Below, piece after piece: positions 8,338-15,768 of a stretch of 22,705 nt of DNA. The DNA lies in the NCBI GenBank assembly GCA_031281925.1, contig JAITES010000094.1, forward strand, positions 1 through 22,705. The letters are read 5' to 3'. A program made the translations under genes and the position numbers. This DNA is from Treponema sp. (GTDB lineage Bacteria > Spirochaetota > Spirochaetia > Treponematales > Breznakiellaceae). The first letter of the stretch is position 1, and each line of letters begins with the position of its first letter. The notes under the pieces are model-generated. The model made no database searches and was not told the origin of the DNA. It saw nothing but the letters and a program-made list of their open reading frames with translations.

Positions 8338-9287
8338 GGTTTGCCATCCTGATTTACAGAAACAGATTTCTGTTCAGCCTTCTTCTTCCCCGAGGCAAGA
8401 CGCCAGAGTTTCCGTAAAAGGCCTATTCTTCCCAGGAGTATCCAGTAAAGGATCAACGCTATCAGCAAAACGGGAATCCCGTATATGATTACTCCCAGCA
8501 CTATCACTACGATTTCGGTGATATTATCGCCGAAACTGCCAAAGAGTTCCCCAATCCGTTCGGCCAGACTGCGCCTGCCGAAAACACCGGCGTTTTCAGG
8601 CCCGGATATTTCAAGATCAATGGAGGCATAATCCACAAGATCCGCAAGAGAACGGAACTGGGTACCGGTTCTGTCAATTTCACTCTGCAGTTCCGCTATG
8701 CGCTGCTCCACGGTCATTATCTCTTCAATACTTTTAGCCTTTCCCAGATACCCCTGAAAAGTCCTGAGCAGTTCCCTCTGTGTAGTAAGCCGGCTTTCAA
8801 GATCGTAATAATGCAGCGTTACATCTTCCGTGGTTTCGGAGAGAAAGAGTATCTTTCCCAGAGTTTTGAGTTCTTCAAGCATGGCATTATAGGATCGGGC
8901 AGGAACCCTGAGGCTGTAATTCCGTCCGTTTTCATAGATGTTTGTGGAAGCAGACCAGGCATCGAACTTATCCAGGAGCCCTTCAAGCCTGGCGGCTCCC
9001 TCTTCCGGATCCTGTATGCGGAGACGGAGAGAGGCCCTGCTTACCAGTTTTCGGACAGGAGGGCCGGCCTGCGGATCCGCCGGGGCCTTACCGCTTCCTC
9101 CGTCATACACTTCCACAGAATCGGCAAAGCCGGCCTGTATCTCTTCCGCCGTAACGCTCCCCGCTGCAGCCATATCCATGGAATAGGCGGCCTGCCGCTG
9201 CATTTCCTTGCCGCTGCATCCTGAAACGATGAACACGAGACCCAAAAAAAACGGTATTGATAAAATGCATCTGCTTTTATTCATCAT
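8334..9287 (-). CDS. DUF4349 membrane-anchored lipoprotein, first gene of the nagAB operon
   Basis: A 317-residue lipoprotein. The signal peptide ends in the lipobox IVSGC, with Cys24 the likely lipidated residue. A Ser/Ala/Gly-rich linker leads to the DUF4349 domain (about residues 75-230) with the typical core DVTLHYYDLESRLTTQRELL and EEIMTVEQRIAELQSEIDRT. This core is probably coiled-coil. A hydrophobic segment follows near the C-terminus (about 260-287), then a basic tail ending KKKAEQK, so the protein is anchored at both ends. DUF4349 proteins have no firmly established molecular function; a cell-envelope role is usual to propose. No Shine-Dalgarno is visible before the ATGATG start, and a strong promoter lies 9 bases upstream. 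The overlap with nagA suggests a role connected with amino-sugar or envelope turnover. Confidence 0.9.
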   Translation of the reverse strand: MMNKSRCILSIPFFLGLVFIVSGCSGKEMQRQAAYSMDMAAAGSVTAEEIQAGFADSVEVYDGGSGKAPADPQAGPPVRKLVSRASLRLRIQDPEEGAARLEGLLDKFDAWSASTNIYENGRNYSLRVPARSYNAMLEELKTLGKILFLSETTEDVTLHYYDLESRLTTQRELLRTFQGYLGKAKSIEEIMTVEQRIAELQSEIDRTGTQFRSLADLVDYASIDLEISGPENAGVFGRRSLAERIGELFGSFGDNITEIVVIVLGVIIYGIPVLLIALILYWILLGRIGLLRKLWRLASGKKKAEQKSVSVNQDGKP

Positions 9288-9296
9288 ATATATATG

Positions 9297-9324
9297 ATCA
9301 TATATTTCAGAATCATGTTGTCAA
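9297..9324 (-). promoter_or_regulatory. Near-consensus promoter with palindromic -10 region, nagAB operon
   Basis: On the minus strand a perfect TTGACA (9324-9319), a 16-base spacer and TATGAT (9302-9297) form a strong sigma-70 promoter. Only 9 bases separate the -10 box from the ATG at 9287, so transcription would start about 2-4 bases before the start codon. The -10 box lies inside a 16-bp perfect palindrome (9290-9305, ATATATGATCATATAT) that could be an operator for a dimeric repressor. Confidence 0.65.
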
Positions 9325-9424
9325 GACTCATGGCTTTCCCTTCGGTTTTTTCCGCAGTCATATTGACTTTCACCGTAAATATAGGGATCTTATCAGTAAC
9401 ACTATCACAATTTTTAAGGCTAAT

Positions 9425-10681
9425 ATGACTATTCGTATGGATCAACTGATCAAAGCCCTGACAACGGCTTTGGATATTGTAGAAGGCGAACTTCTGGGAG
9501 CCAGTTCCATGCACGGCAAGCGTGTAGCGGTTCTTTCAGGAATTATGGGACTCAGACTCGGCATGTGGGATGAAGAATTGCGGGCTTTGACAACCTGCGC
9601 CCTCCTTCATGATAATGCCCTTACCGAATATATAGCCTCGGAACTGGACGGAGAGGAACACGATGCCGCAATGAAAAGCCACTGCGAGATTGGGCAGCGG
9701 AATGTAAATACCCTCAATTTTAAAACGGATTATTCGGATTTTGTATTGTATCATCATGAGCGTCCCAACGGCTCAGGTTCCTTTCAAAAAAGGGAGGGCG
9801 AATTTTCCACCGGTGCGGCGATCATCTGTATTGCCGACACGGTTGATGTAATAAATCATCTGCAGCGCGTAAAAGCGGAGAGGCTGCCCGAGATCTACCG
9901 GTACATTGAGTCGGGCACAGGAACTCTTTTTACCAGAGAAGCGGCGGAGGCCATGCTCGGTATACTGGATGAAAACCTGCTCGAAACGCTACAGGATGAA
10001 AACATCGAAGCCGCTACGCTGAAATTTATTCCGGCATGGTATGCGGAAATGGAAAACGAGGTAATCATTAACCTTGCAACATTTTTTACCCACATCATTG
10101 ACTATAAATCAAAGTTTACCCGCAAACATTCAACGCAGATTGCAAACCGGGCCTGGCTCATGGCCTGCCGCTACGGCTATCCCCTGAGTACCTGCACCGA
10201 AATATATCTTGCGGCGGCCCTCCATGACCTCGGTAAACTTGCAATATCTTCTTCGATACTGGAAAAACCCGGCAAACTCGACGATGAAGAATTTAAAATC
10301 ATAAAGAGCCATGTATACAAAACCTGGGAAATACTCAAGGACATTGAAGGCTTTGAAGAGATCCATCTTTGGGCTTCAAATCACCACGAAAAACTTGACG
10401 GCAGCGGTTATCCCTTCGGCAAGAAGGCCGAAGATCTGGACTTTGTATCTCGGCTTCTGGCCTGTATTGACATTTATCAGGCGGTAAGCGAAGAGCGGCC
10501 CTATCACGCAGGACGCAGCCACAGGGAAACCATCGGGATAATGCAGGATATGGCCCGCAAAGGTTTTATAGACCGGGACATTACCGAAGACCTCAACAAA
10601 ATGCTGCTTGATTTTGACGGACGGGATGTGCCTCCCCCTGATCTGGAAGCCTGCCGGGAGGCAGAAAAGACGCTGGTGTAG
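9425..10681 (+). CDS. Tandem HD-domain protein with C-terminal HD-GYP (probable c-di-GMP phosphodiesterase)
   Basis: A 418-residue cytoplasmic protein with two HD domains in a row. The C-terminal one is a complete HD-GYP: His235, AALHDLGK (His267, Asp268, Lys271), His296, NHHEKLDGSGYP (His320, His321) and Asp349. Such domains hydrolyse cyclic di-GMP to pGpG or GMP. The N-terminal one keeps the apparent metal ligands (His30, His62, Asp63, His86, His110, His111, Asp138) but has HDNAL instead of HDxGK and HHERPNGSG without YP, so it is a degenerate relative that may bind or regulate. The start is placed at 9425, after AAGG; an in-frame extension to 9257 would cross the divergent promoter and is poor sequence. 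No sensory or membrane domain is visible. It sits between two sugar-uptake blocks and its stop is 3 bases from the convergent permease stop. Confidence 0.88.
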   Translation: MTIRMDQLIKALTTALDIVEGELLGASSMHGKRVAVLSGIMGLRLGMWDEELRALTTCALLHDNALTEYIASELDGEEHDAAMKSHCEIGQRNVNTLNFKTDYSDFVLYHHERPNGSGSFQKREGEFSTGAAIICIADTVDVINHLQRVKAERLPEIYRYIESGTGTLFTREAAEAMLGILDENLLETLQDENIEAATLKFIPAWYAEMENEVIINLATFFTHIIDYKSKFTRKHSTQIANRAWLMACRYGYPLSTCTEIYLAAALHDLGKLAISSSILEKPGKLDDEEFKIIKSHVYKTWEILKDIEGFEEIHLWASNHHEKLDGSGYPFGKKAEDLDFVSRLLACIDIYQAVSEERPYHAGRSHRETIGIMQDMARKGFIDRDITEDLNKMLLDFDGRDVPPPDLEACREAEKTLV

Positions 10682-10684
10682 CTT

Positions 10685-11515
10685 TTAGCCCTTGACCGCT
10701 CCTGCGGTAATGCCGCTTACGATCTTCTTGTTAAAGAAAATGAAGAGCACCAGGGGCGGAATGGTGATAAGCACCACGTTGGCAAAGAGGAGCTGCCAAT
10801 AGGCGGCATAGCGGCCCATGAAATTGTAAAGTGTAAGCTGGGCGGTCGGGTTTCTCCCGCCGGGAAGAAAGTACAGGGGATTCACAAAGTCGTTGAATAT
10901 GTTTACCGATGAAAGTACCGTTACGGTTGCCGTTACCGGTAACAGCAGCGGAAACATAATCTGCACAAAAAGCCGTACCGGATTGCAGCCGTCCACATAG
11001 GCCGCTTCTTCAATTTCTCTGGGGATGGATGCGGTATAGCCGCGGTAGAGCATAACGGTAAAGGGAATTCCCAAAGCCACTTCCACCAGGATCATCCCGA
11101 AGAGGGAACGGTAGATGCCGATAAGATCCATTACCCAGATGGTAGGCAGTATCGCCGGGGGAAGCATAAGTCCTGTCAGTATAAGAAAGTTAATCCCTGT
11201 GGTAAATTTTCCACTTACCCGCTGCAATACAAAACCGGCAAGAGAACAGACAATTACCAGTATCACAATGGAAAGAGCGGTTATCACAATACTGTTGTAG
11301 AATGCCTTGACCAGCATATAGTCCTGGGTCTGGATCACTTCAATGTAGTTTTCAAAATGAAACGATGAAGGCCAGGCAAGATTCATAAGACCCGCTTCCC
11401 GGCGATCCTTTACAGAATTCAAAAAAATAAAATAAAAGGGGACGATAAATATTATAACGCTAAAGAATACCGCAAGAATTTCGGCAATAAGATAATTTCC
11501 CTTTTTTCTGATCAT
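10685..11515 (-). CDS. CUT1 sugar ABC transporter permease, MalG type (second system)
   Basis: A 276-residue permease with about six membrane segments and the EAA loop EIEEAAYVDGCNPVRLFVQ followed by IMFPLLLP. The C-terminus GITAGAVKG is typical of MalG-type subunits. The start has GGAGGT upstream, and that site overlaps the end of the partner permease gene, leaving 3 bases between the two genes. It pairs with the MalF-type subunit to form the inner-membrane channel of the second sugar importer. The linked kinase/regulator and rhamnosidase suggest a rhamnose-containing oligosaccharide as cargo, by context only. Confidence 0.93.
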   Translation of the reverse strand: MIRKKGNYLIAEILAVFFSVIIFIVPFYFIFLNSVKDRREAGLMNLAWPSSFHFENYIEVIQTQDYMLVKAFYNSIVITALSIVILVIVCSLAGFVLQRVSGKFTTGINFLILTGLMLPPAILPTIWVMDLIGIYRSLFGMILVEVALGIPFTVMLYRGYTASIPREIEEAAYVDGCNPVRLFVQIMFPLLLPVTATVTVLSSVNIFNDFVNPLYFLPGGRNPTAQLTLYNFMGRYAAYWQLLFANVVLITIPPLVLFIFFNKKIVSGITAGAVKG

Positions 11516-11518
11516 GTT

Positions 11519-12376
11519 TTATACCTCCACTTCCCTGCTTACCAGGAAACGGTAGAGAGGAAATACAATCAGGCCGATCATGAGAAACATGACAACGTTT
11601 CCCGCGGTAGAAAGACCATAGAATCCATAGGCATACTGCTTGTAAATTATTGAGGCCAGGGTATCGGTGGCAAAGCCGGGGCCGCCCTTGGTCATGGTCC
11701 AGATAAGATCGAATGTCCTCACCCCGCCGATAAAGGCAAGAATGATAACCGTATTTATTGAAGACTGCACCAGCGGCAAAGTAATATGCCTGAAACGCTG
11801 AATACCCGAAGCGCCGTCAATGGCCGCGGCTTCGTAGTAGGTATCGGGTATGGCAAGGAGGCCGGCAATGTAGATAACAGTCGCCACCCCGACGCCTTTC
11901 CAGACATCGGTCATGATAACGGAAAGGAGGGCGAAGGAAGTGTTCCCCAGCCAGTCGGGGCCTTCAATGCCGATCTTTGCAAGCATGGTGTTGAACAGTC
12001 CCTTTGTGGGATGCATGAGGGAATTAAAGGTAAGACCCACCGCTATGGTACTGACAAGGTTTGGAAAAAAGATGATGGATCTGATGATATTCTTTGTTTT
12101 GATGGGAGAAGTCAGGAGAACCGCGGCGCCGAGACCCAGCACAGCCTTAAAGGCGCAGGTGAGGATAGAATAAACAAGAGTATTCTGAACACCGATGCGC
12201 AGGGAATACTCGGAAAAGAAGGTAACAAAATTGTAGAATCCTACAAAACGGAATTCCGTAAGAGTCCAGATGGTCAAACTGAAAAAGAAGGAGATGATCG
12301 TGGGAATGATAAAGATTATTATATAAATGATTAATAAGGGGGCAAGAAACCAGAGATTGTAAATTTTTTGCTTCAT
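11519..12376 (-). CDS. CUT1 sugar ABC transporter permease, MalF/UgpA type (second system)
   Basis: A 285-residue permease starting MKQKIYNLWFLAPLL, whose first membrane segment begins almost at the N-terminus as is usual for the family. The EAA loop reads YYEAAAIDGASGIQRFRH followed by ITLPLVQ. The reading frame is open to 12481, but the extra 35 residues would come from a GC-rich hairpin region and do not look like protein, so the ATG at 12376 is preferred. Its only visible ribosome binding site is GGAG 12 bases upstream, which is rather far. The gene is separated from the binding-protein gene by 173 bases containing two hairpins, which probably lower permease expression relative to the binding protein. 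Confidence 0.9.
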   Translation of the reverse strand: MKQKIYNLWFLAPLLIIYIIIFIIPTIISFFFSLTIWTLTEFRFVGFYNFVTFFSEYSLRIGVQNTLVYSILTCAFKAVLGLGAAVLLTSPIKTKNIIRSIIFFPNLVSTIAVGLTFNSLMHPTKGLFNTMLAKIGIEGPDWLGNTSFALLSVIMTDVWKGVGVATVIYIAGLLAIPDTYYEAAAIDGASGIQRFRHITLPLVQSSINTVIILAFIGGVRTFDLIWTMTKGGPGFATDTLASIIYKQYAYGFYGLSTAGNVVMFLMIGLIVFPLYRFLVSREVEV

Positions 12377-12433
12377 AAATACTACATACTCCGCATGAAT
12401 TTTTGTTTCGTGCCCGATCCGGTTTTTATGGAG

Positions 12434-12482
12434 ATTGGAGCCGGCCAAAACCCAGGCCTTACACTTTTTTGGCGGCCCCAAT
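12434..12482 (-). other. Intercistronic hairpin 1 between binding protein and permease genes
   Basis: Arms 12434-12450 and 12467-12482 (ATTGGAGCCGGCCAAAA against TTTTGGCGGCCCCAAT) pair over about 15 bp with one mismatch and one bulged G; the loop is 16 bases. It is transcribed between the binding-protein and permease genes. With no T tract it is more likely an RNA-stabilising or partial-terminating structure than a full terminator. Confidence 0.6.
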
Positions 12483-12489
12483 CTTCAAG

Positions 12490-12546
12490 ATAAGCGAGCT
12501 GTTCCAAAATTCAAGTTTTTCCGGAACAGCTCTAATTTTCGCTTAT
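12490..12546. repeat. Palindromic repeat element, copy A
   Basis: A perfect 10-bp inverted repeat GAGCTGTTCC (12496-12505) and GGAACAGCTC (12523-12532), extended inside by AAAA/TTTT pairing and outside by ATAAGCG (12490-12496) with CGCTTAT (12540-12546). It begins 3 bases downstream of the binding-protein stop codon. Its core resembles the palindrome at 22562-22588 in the opposite orientation (shared blocks GAGCT, GTTCCAAAA, TCAA, TTTT and GGAAC), suggesting a dispersed REP-like family. Confidence 0.6.
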
Positions 12547-12549
12547 GTT

Positions 12550-13842
12550 CTACCAGCCGGGCAGGTTAAGCTGCTTGGCCTGCTTCTGCACGTCCGCATC
12601 GTAAGCGGCGGCGGCAGCCTTTGGCTCGGTAATACCGGAACCTACTTCTACACAGATCTGTTCCAGATTCGGCCCCTTTACCGGGGATTCAAATTCCAGA
12701 GCAGGCTGGGTCTTTCCCGCGTCAAAGTACGTTTGCACTTCAAGCACCGCAGGATATGAATCGGCAGGAAGTTTGATTCCCTTAATAGAATAGGGCCCGT
12801 CAGGTTTTATCTTGGAACCATAGATGTCTACACCTTCCTGGGAAACATAGAATTCCAGAAATTTTTTGCAGATCTCGACATTGGGACTGTTCTTGTAAAT
12901 ATACCAGCCTCCGGATTCCCACACGGTGATTCCGTGGTTGTTTGGATCATCTCCGGGCTGACCGAACATCCCGATATCGTTGATGTATTGGGGATAGTTT
13001 GCCTGAATGTTGGAGAAGGGACTCAGCATGGGCCAGTGGACGCCGGATCCGGTGGCAATCATCTCGAGTCCCACATCATAGGTGGTCGCGAGAAAATCCC
13101 TGTTAAGATACTTCCTGGATTCCCAGAGTTTTTCAAAACTGCGCAGGGCCGCGGGAGTATTGCTGATCTTGACCTTGTTGGCGGTATAATCGGCAGGATA
13201 GTTTGGATAAGCCGCCTTCACATTGTATTCGTCCCCAAGAACGATAAGCTGGCTTGTCCAGGTATCCTTGTATGTACCGATGATGGCTACCTTTCCGGCA
13301 GCCTGAATTTTTTCACAGTTTGCCATAAGATCTTTCCAGGTTTTGGGAACCTGAAGCCCCAGTTCCCTGTATACCCTCTTGTTGTAAACCCAGGCGCCTG
13401 AAACGGTGGAGCTTACGGGAATCGCGTACACCCTCCCTTTGGAAGAGGCCGCGGTTTTGAAGGAATCCGTAATCTTGCTCATCCAGGCTTCGTCGCTGAG
13501 ATCCACAATGTTCCGTTCAGGATTTATGGCCTGGAGCAGGGAACCGGTATTGTAGAGAAAGAGGTCGGACATATCCCCTGTGGCAAGCCTGGTTTTGATG
13601 ATATTATCCCCTTCGGTTCCGCCGGGCCGGATCTCTATCTGGAACTCCACACCGAACTTTTCGGCTGCCGCGTCCAGAACCGCCTGGGCGCCGGTGAAGT
13701 TAGTGTCCTTGTCTATCAGTACACTGACCGCGGTTTTTTTGCCGGCCTGCGTTCCTGAACCGGATGCCTGGGATTTTCCCCCGGCAAAGCCTGATACAGC
13801 AACCGCCAGCGCCAGCAGAAGAACAAAAATGCTCTTTTTCAT
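12550..13842 (-). CDS. Extracellular sugar-binding protein, family 1 (second CUT1 system)
   Basis: A 430-residue solute-binding protein. The start at 13842 is chosen for the strong AGGAGGAG just upstream and because it gives a proper signal peptide: MKKSIF, a hydrophobic stretch, then SGFAGGK as the likely cleavage region. There is no convincing lipobox. The mature protein opens with KKTAVSVLIDKDTNFTGA and carries family 1 landmarks such as VYNKRVYRELGLQVPKTW. Some distance later WESGGWYIYKNSPN matches the family's lid region. It would bind an oligosaccharide in the periplasm for the permeases downstream. It is divergent from the sensor kinase gene across 135 bases, the usual arrangement for a transporter under control of a neighbouring YesMN-like pair. 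Confidence 0.93.
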   Translation of the reverse strand: MKKSIFVLLLALAVAVSGFAGGKSQASGSGTQAGKKTAVSVLIDKDTNFTGAQAVLDAAAEKFGVEFQIEIRPGGTEGDNIIKTRLATGDMSDLFLYNTGSLLQAINPERNIVDLSDEAWMSKITDSFKTAASSKGRVYAIPVSSTVSGAWVYNKRVYRELGLQVPKTWKDLMANCEKIQAAGKVAIIGTYKDTWTSQLIVLGDEYNVKAAYPNYPADYTANKVKISNTPAALRSFEKLWESRKYLNRDFLATTYDVGLEMIATGSGVHWPMLSPFSNIQANYPQYINDIGMFGQPGDDPNNHGITVWESGGWYIYKNSPNVEICKKFLEFYVSQEGVDIYGSKIKPDGPYSIKGIKLPADSYPAVLEVQTYFDAGKTQPALEFESPVKGPNLEQICVEVGSGITEPKAAAAAYDADVQKQAKQLNLPGW

Positions 13843-13977
13843 TATACTCCTCCTGATAATAAAGTATTGTTTATGATCCAGCCGAATTCTACTGCCGTAA
13901 ATGAAATATACAACAGTATAGGCTTGAAAATCCAACACTTATTGAGGCGGAGACAATTTTTTTACAAAAAAACCAAA

Positions 13978-15768
13978 ATGGGATTTATACTAAAAAGGTC
14001 TATGCGTTTCAGGACACGGCTTGTTTTTACCTATTCTCTTCTTGTTTCGGCCCTTATTGCCATTCTGGCCTTTGCGTTTGAGATATACAATTTGCGGCAT
14101 CTGGAAACCCGATCCCTGCAGAATCTGGATATTCTCTGCAAAAACATGTCCCACCAACTGGACGAGATTGTACGGCCCATGGTTTTCATAACCGAATTTC
14201 TGCTTTCCGACAGTAATACCCTTTCGGCAATTACGACTCTGGCAAGGGTAGAGCGGAATGCGGCAAACTCTTCCTACATCAGGCAGGCGAAACAGAATCT
14301 CCGTGTCTCCCTGACTACCTATTGTAATGGTTCAAATTTCTACCGGGTTTCTTTTTTCAGCGAGCAGGGGGATATACTTTCCAATAACCTGCAGGTTCCT
14401 ACAACAGCCGATGGGGAAGGGGATCCCGGTATAGTACCCCTGATCCCGGATGCCGGCGAATACATGGGGAAGCCCGTCCTTGTCCCTCCATACATCGATC
14501 CGTGGAATACACGCTACCCCGTGCAGGTTTTCGGTATTCTCCGTCTTATCATGGGGAACAATACGGCAAGCTATATAGAAGTACAAAAGACGGTAGGATC
14601 CCTGGAAGGAATCTATAATCTCAACAATACCGGTTCTTTTCTTTTGGCAGTAATAAAGGGAAACGGAGATATTTTTTATTCACAGTTTGATGAAAAAGAC
14701 AATGCGGCCCTGGCTGAACTGCGGGGAAGCCTTACACACAACGGAAGCATAAGCCGTTTCGGCGGCCGCCTGGCCGCGTCATGGTATTCACCCTATACCG
14801 ATACCCATACGGTGGTGATCCAGAGCAGAACCGGTATGAGGGAAGCCGTTGGGGATACGACCAGGATGACCATTATCATGGCCCTCTGTATCTGCATGGT
14901 ATCGGTGGCGGTAATCACCCTGCTTTCCCGGCGGATAACGGTTCCCATCGGACAGCTCATTCAGCGTATCGAAAATACAAATCTTGACAATATCGAACAT
15001 GATGTACTGATGGATTTTCGGGATGATGAATTTGCCAGGCTCTGCCAGAGTTACAATGCCCTTCTCAAGAGACTTAACACCGCCCGCCTCAAGGAAGAAC
15101 AGCTCGGTCTTCTCCATTTGCAGGCCGAATTTGACGCGCTGCAGGCCCAGGTCAATCCCCATTTTCTCTATAATGTGTTGAATGTTATCTCTCACCGGGG
15201 AGTACAGAACGGGGACGAAGTCATCTGCGAAATCTGTGAAAAACTTGCCTCCATGCTGCGCTATTCCGCCGGAGTATCCAAACGGCTGGTGCCTGTTTCC
15301 GAAGATGTGGAATACTTGAAGAATTATCTCTATCTTCTAAAAACCAGATACCGGAACAAGCTGATATACAGCCTGGAAATTGAAGATGAAGTCCTCCGCC
15401 AGATGATTCCCAAAATTGTTTTGCAGCAAGTGGTAGAAAATTCCATAAGCCACGGCTTTGCCGGAAATTCCGGTATAATGCGTATTGATGTCAAAGGTTA
15501 TACGGAGGGCCGGTATTGGTATGTGGAGATAATCGATAATGGCTGCGGTTTCAGGGAAGAAGAAAAGGCCAAACTGGAAAGCGGAATGGAAAAAATGGCC
15601 GGAGCGCTTAACGAAGGCAAACTCAATCTGGATATAGGAGGCATGGGCTTTCTCAATATCTATGCCCGCTTTCTTATTCTTTTTGGAAATGATGTAATCT
15701 TTCGCATTTCAGATACCGCTGACGGCGCAAAGGTTACCATTGGTTCGCTCATGCGGAAGGAAGAATAA
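13978..15768 (+). CDS. YesM-like sensor histidine kinase
   Basis: A 596-residue membrane kinase. Order of parts: membrane segment about 16-36; large extracytoplasmic sensor about 37-296; second membrane segment about 297-317; HAMP-like linker 318-370; His_kinase domain with QAQVNPHFLYNVLNVIS (phospho-acceptor His395); and HATPase with N-box VVENSISHG (Asn488), DNGCGF (Asp520) and GGMGFLNI (554-561). The PHFLYN motif places it in the LytS/YesM class that usually senses extracellular sugars or binding proteins. The start is uncertain: 13978 has no clear ribosome binding site, while 14002 has AAAAAGG only 3 bases upstream; the open frame to 13867 looks non-coding. The regulator gene starts at the very next base after the stop. 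Confidence 0.92.
   Translation: MGFILKRSMRFRTRLVFTYSLLVSALIAILAFAFEIYNLRHLETRSLQNLDILCKNMSHQLDEIVRPMVFITEFLLSDSNTLSAITTLARVERNAANSSYIRQAKQNLRVSLTTYCNGSNFYRVSFFSEQGDILSNNLQVPTTADGEGDPGIVPLIPDAGEYMGKPVLVPPYIDPWNTRYPVQVFGILRLIMGNNTASYIEVQKTVGSLEGIYNLNNTGSFLLAVIKGNGDIFYSQFDEKDNAALAELRGSLTHNGSISRFGGRLAASWYSPYTDTHTVVIQSRTGMREAVGDTTRMTIIMALCICMVSVAVITLLSRRITVPIGQLIQRIENTNLDNIEHDVLMDFRDDEFARLCQSYNALLKRLNTARLKEEQLGLLHLQAEFDALQAQVNPHFLYNVLNVISHRGVQNGDEVICEICEKLASMLRYSAGVSKRLVPVSEDVEYLKNYLYLLKTRYRNKLIYSLEIEDEVLRQMIPKIVLQQVVENSISHGFAGNSGIMRIDVKGYTEGRYWYVEIIDNGCGFREEEKAKLESGMEKMAGALNEGKLNLDIGGMGFLNIYARFLILFGNDVIFRISDTADGAKVTIGSLMRKEE

Noticed and set aside
9363..9393. TTGACT with TCTTAT as promoter of the HD-GYP gene
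   Set aside because: The spacing is 19 bases and the -10 match is poor, so it is not listed as a feature.
9257..9424. N-terminal extension of the HD-GYP protein (56 residues)
   Set aside because: It crosses the divergent nagAB promoter and palindrome and reads as low-quality protein sequence; AAGG precedes the ATG at 9425.
12377..12481. N-terminal extension of the MalF-type permease (35 residues)
   Set aside because: It covers half of a hairpin and adds a non-conserved basic segment before the normal start of the first membrane helix.
13907..13920. Inverted repeat TATAC-aaca-GTATA in the divergent binding protein/kinase region as a regulator site
   Set aside because: Arms of 5 bases in AT-rich DNA are expected by chance, and AraC-type regulators usually bind direct repeats; no second copy was seen.
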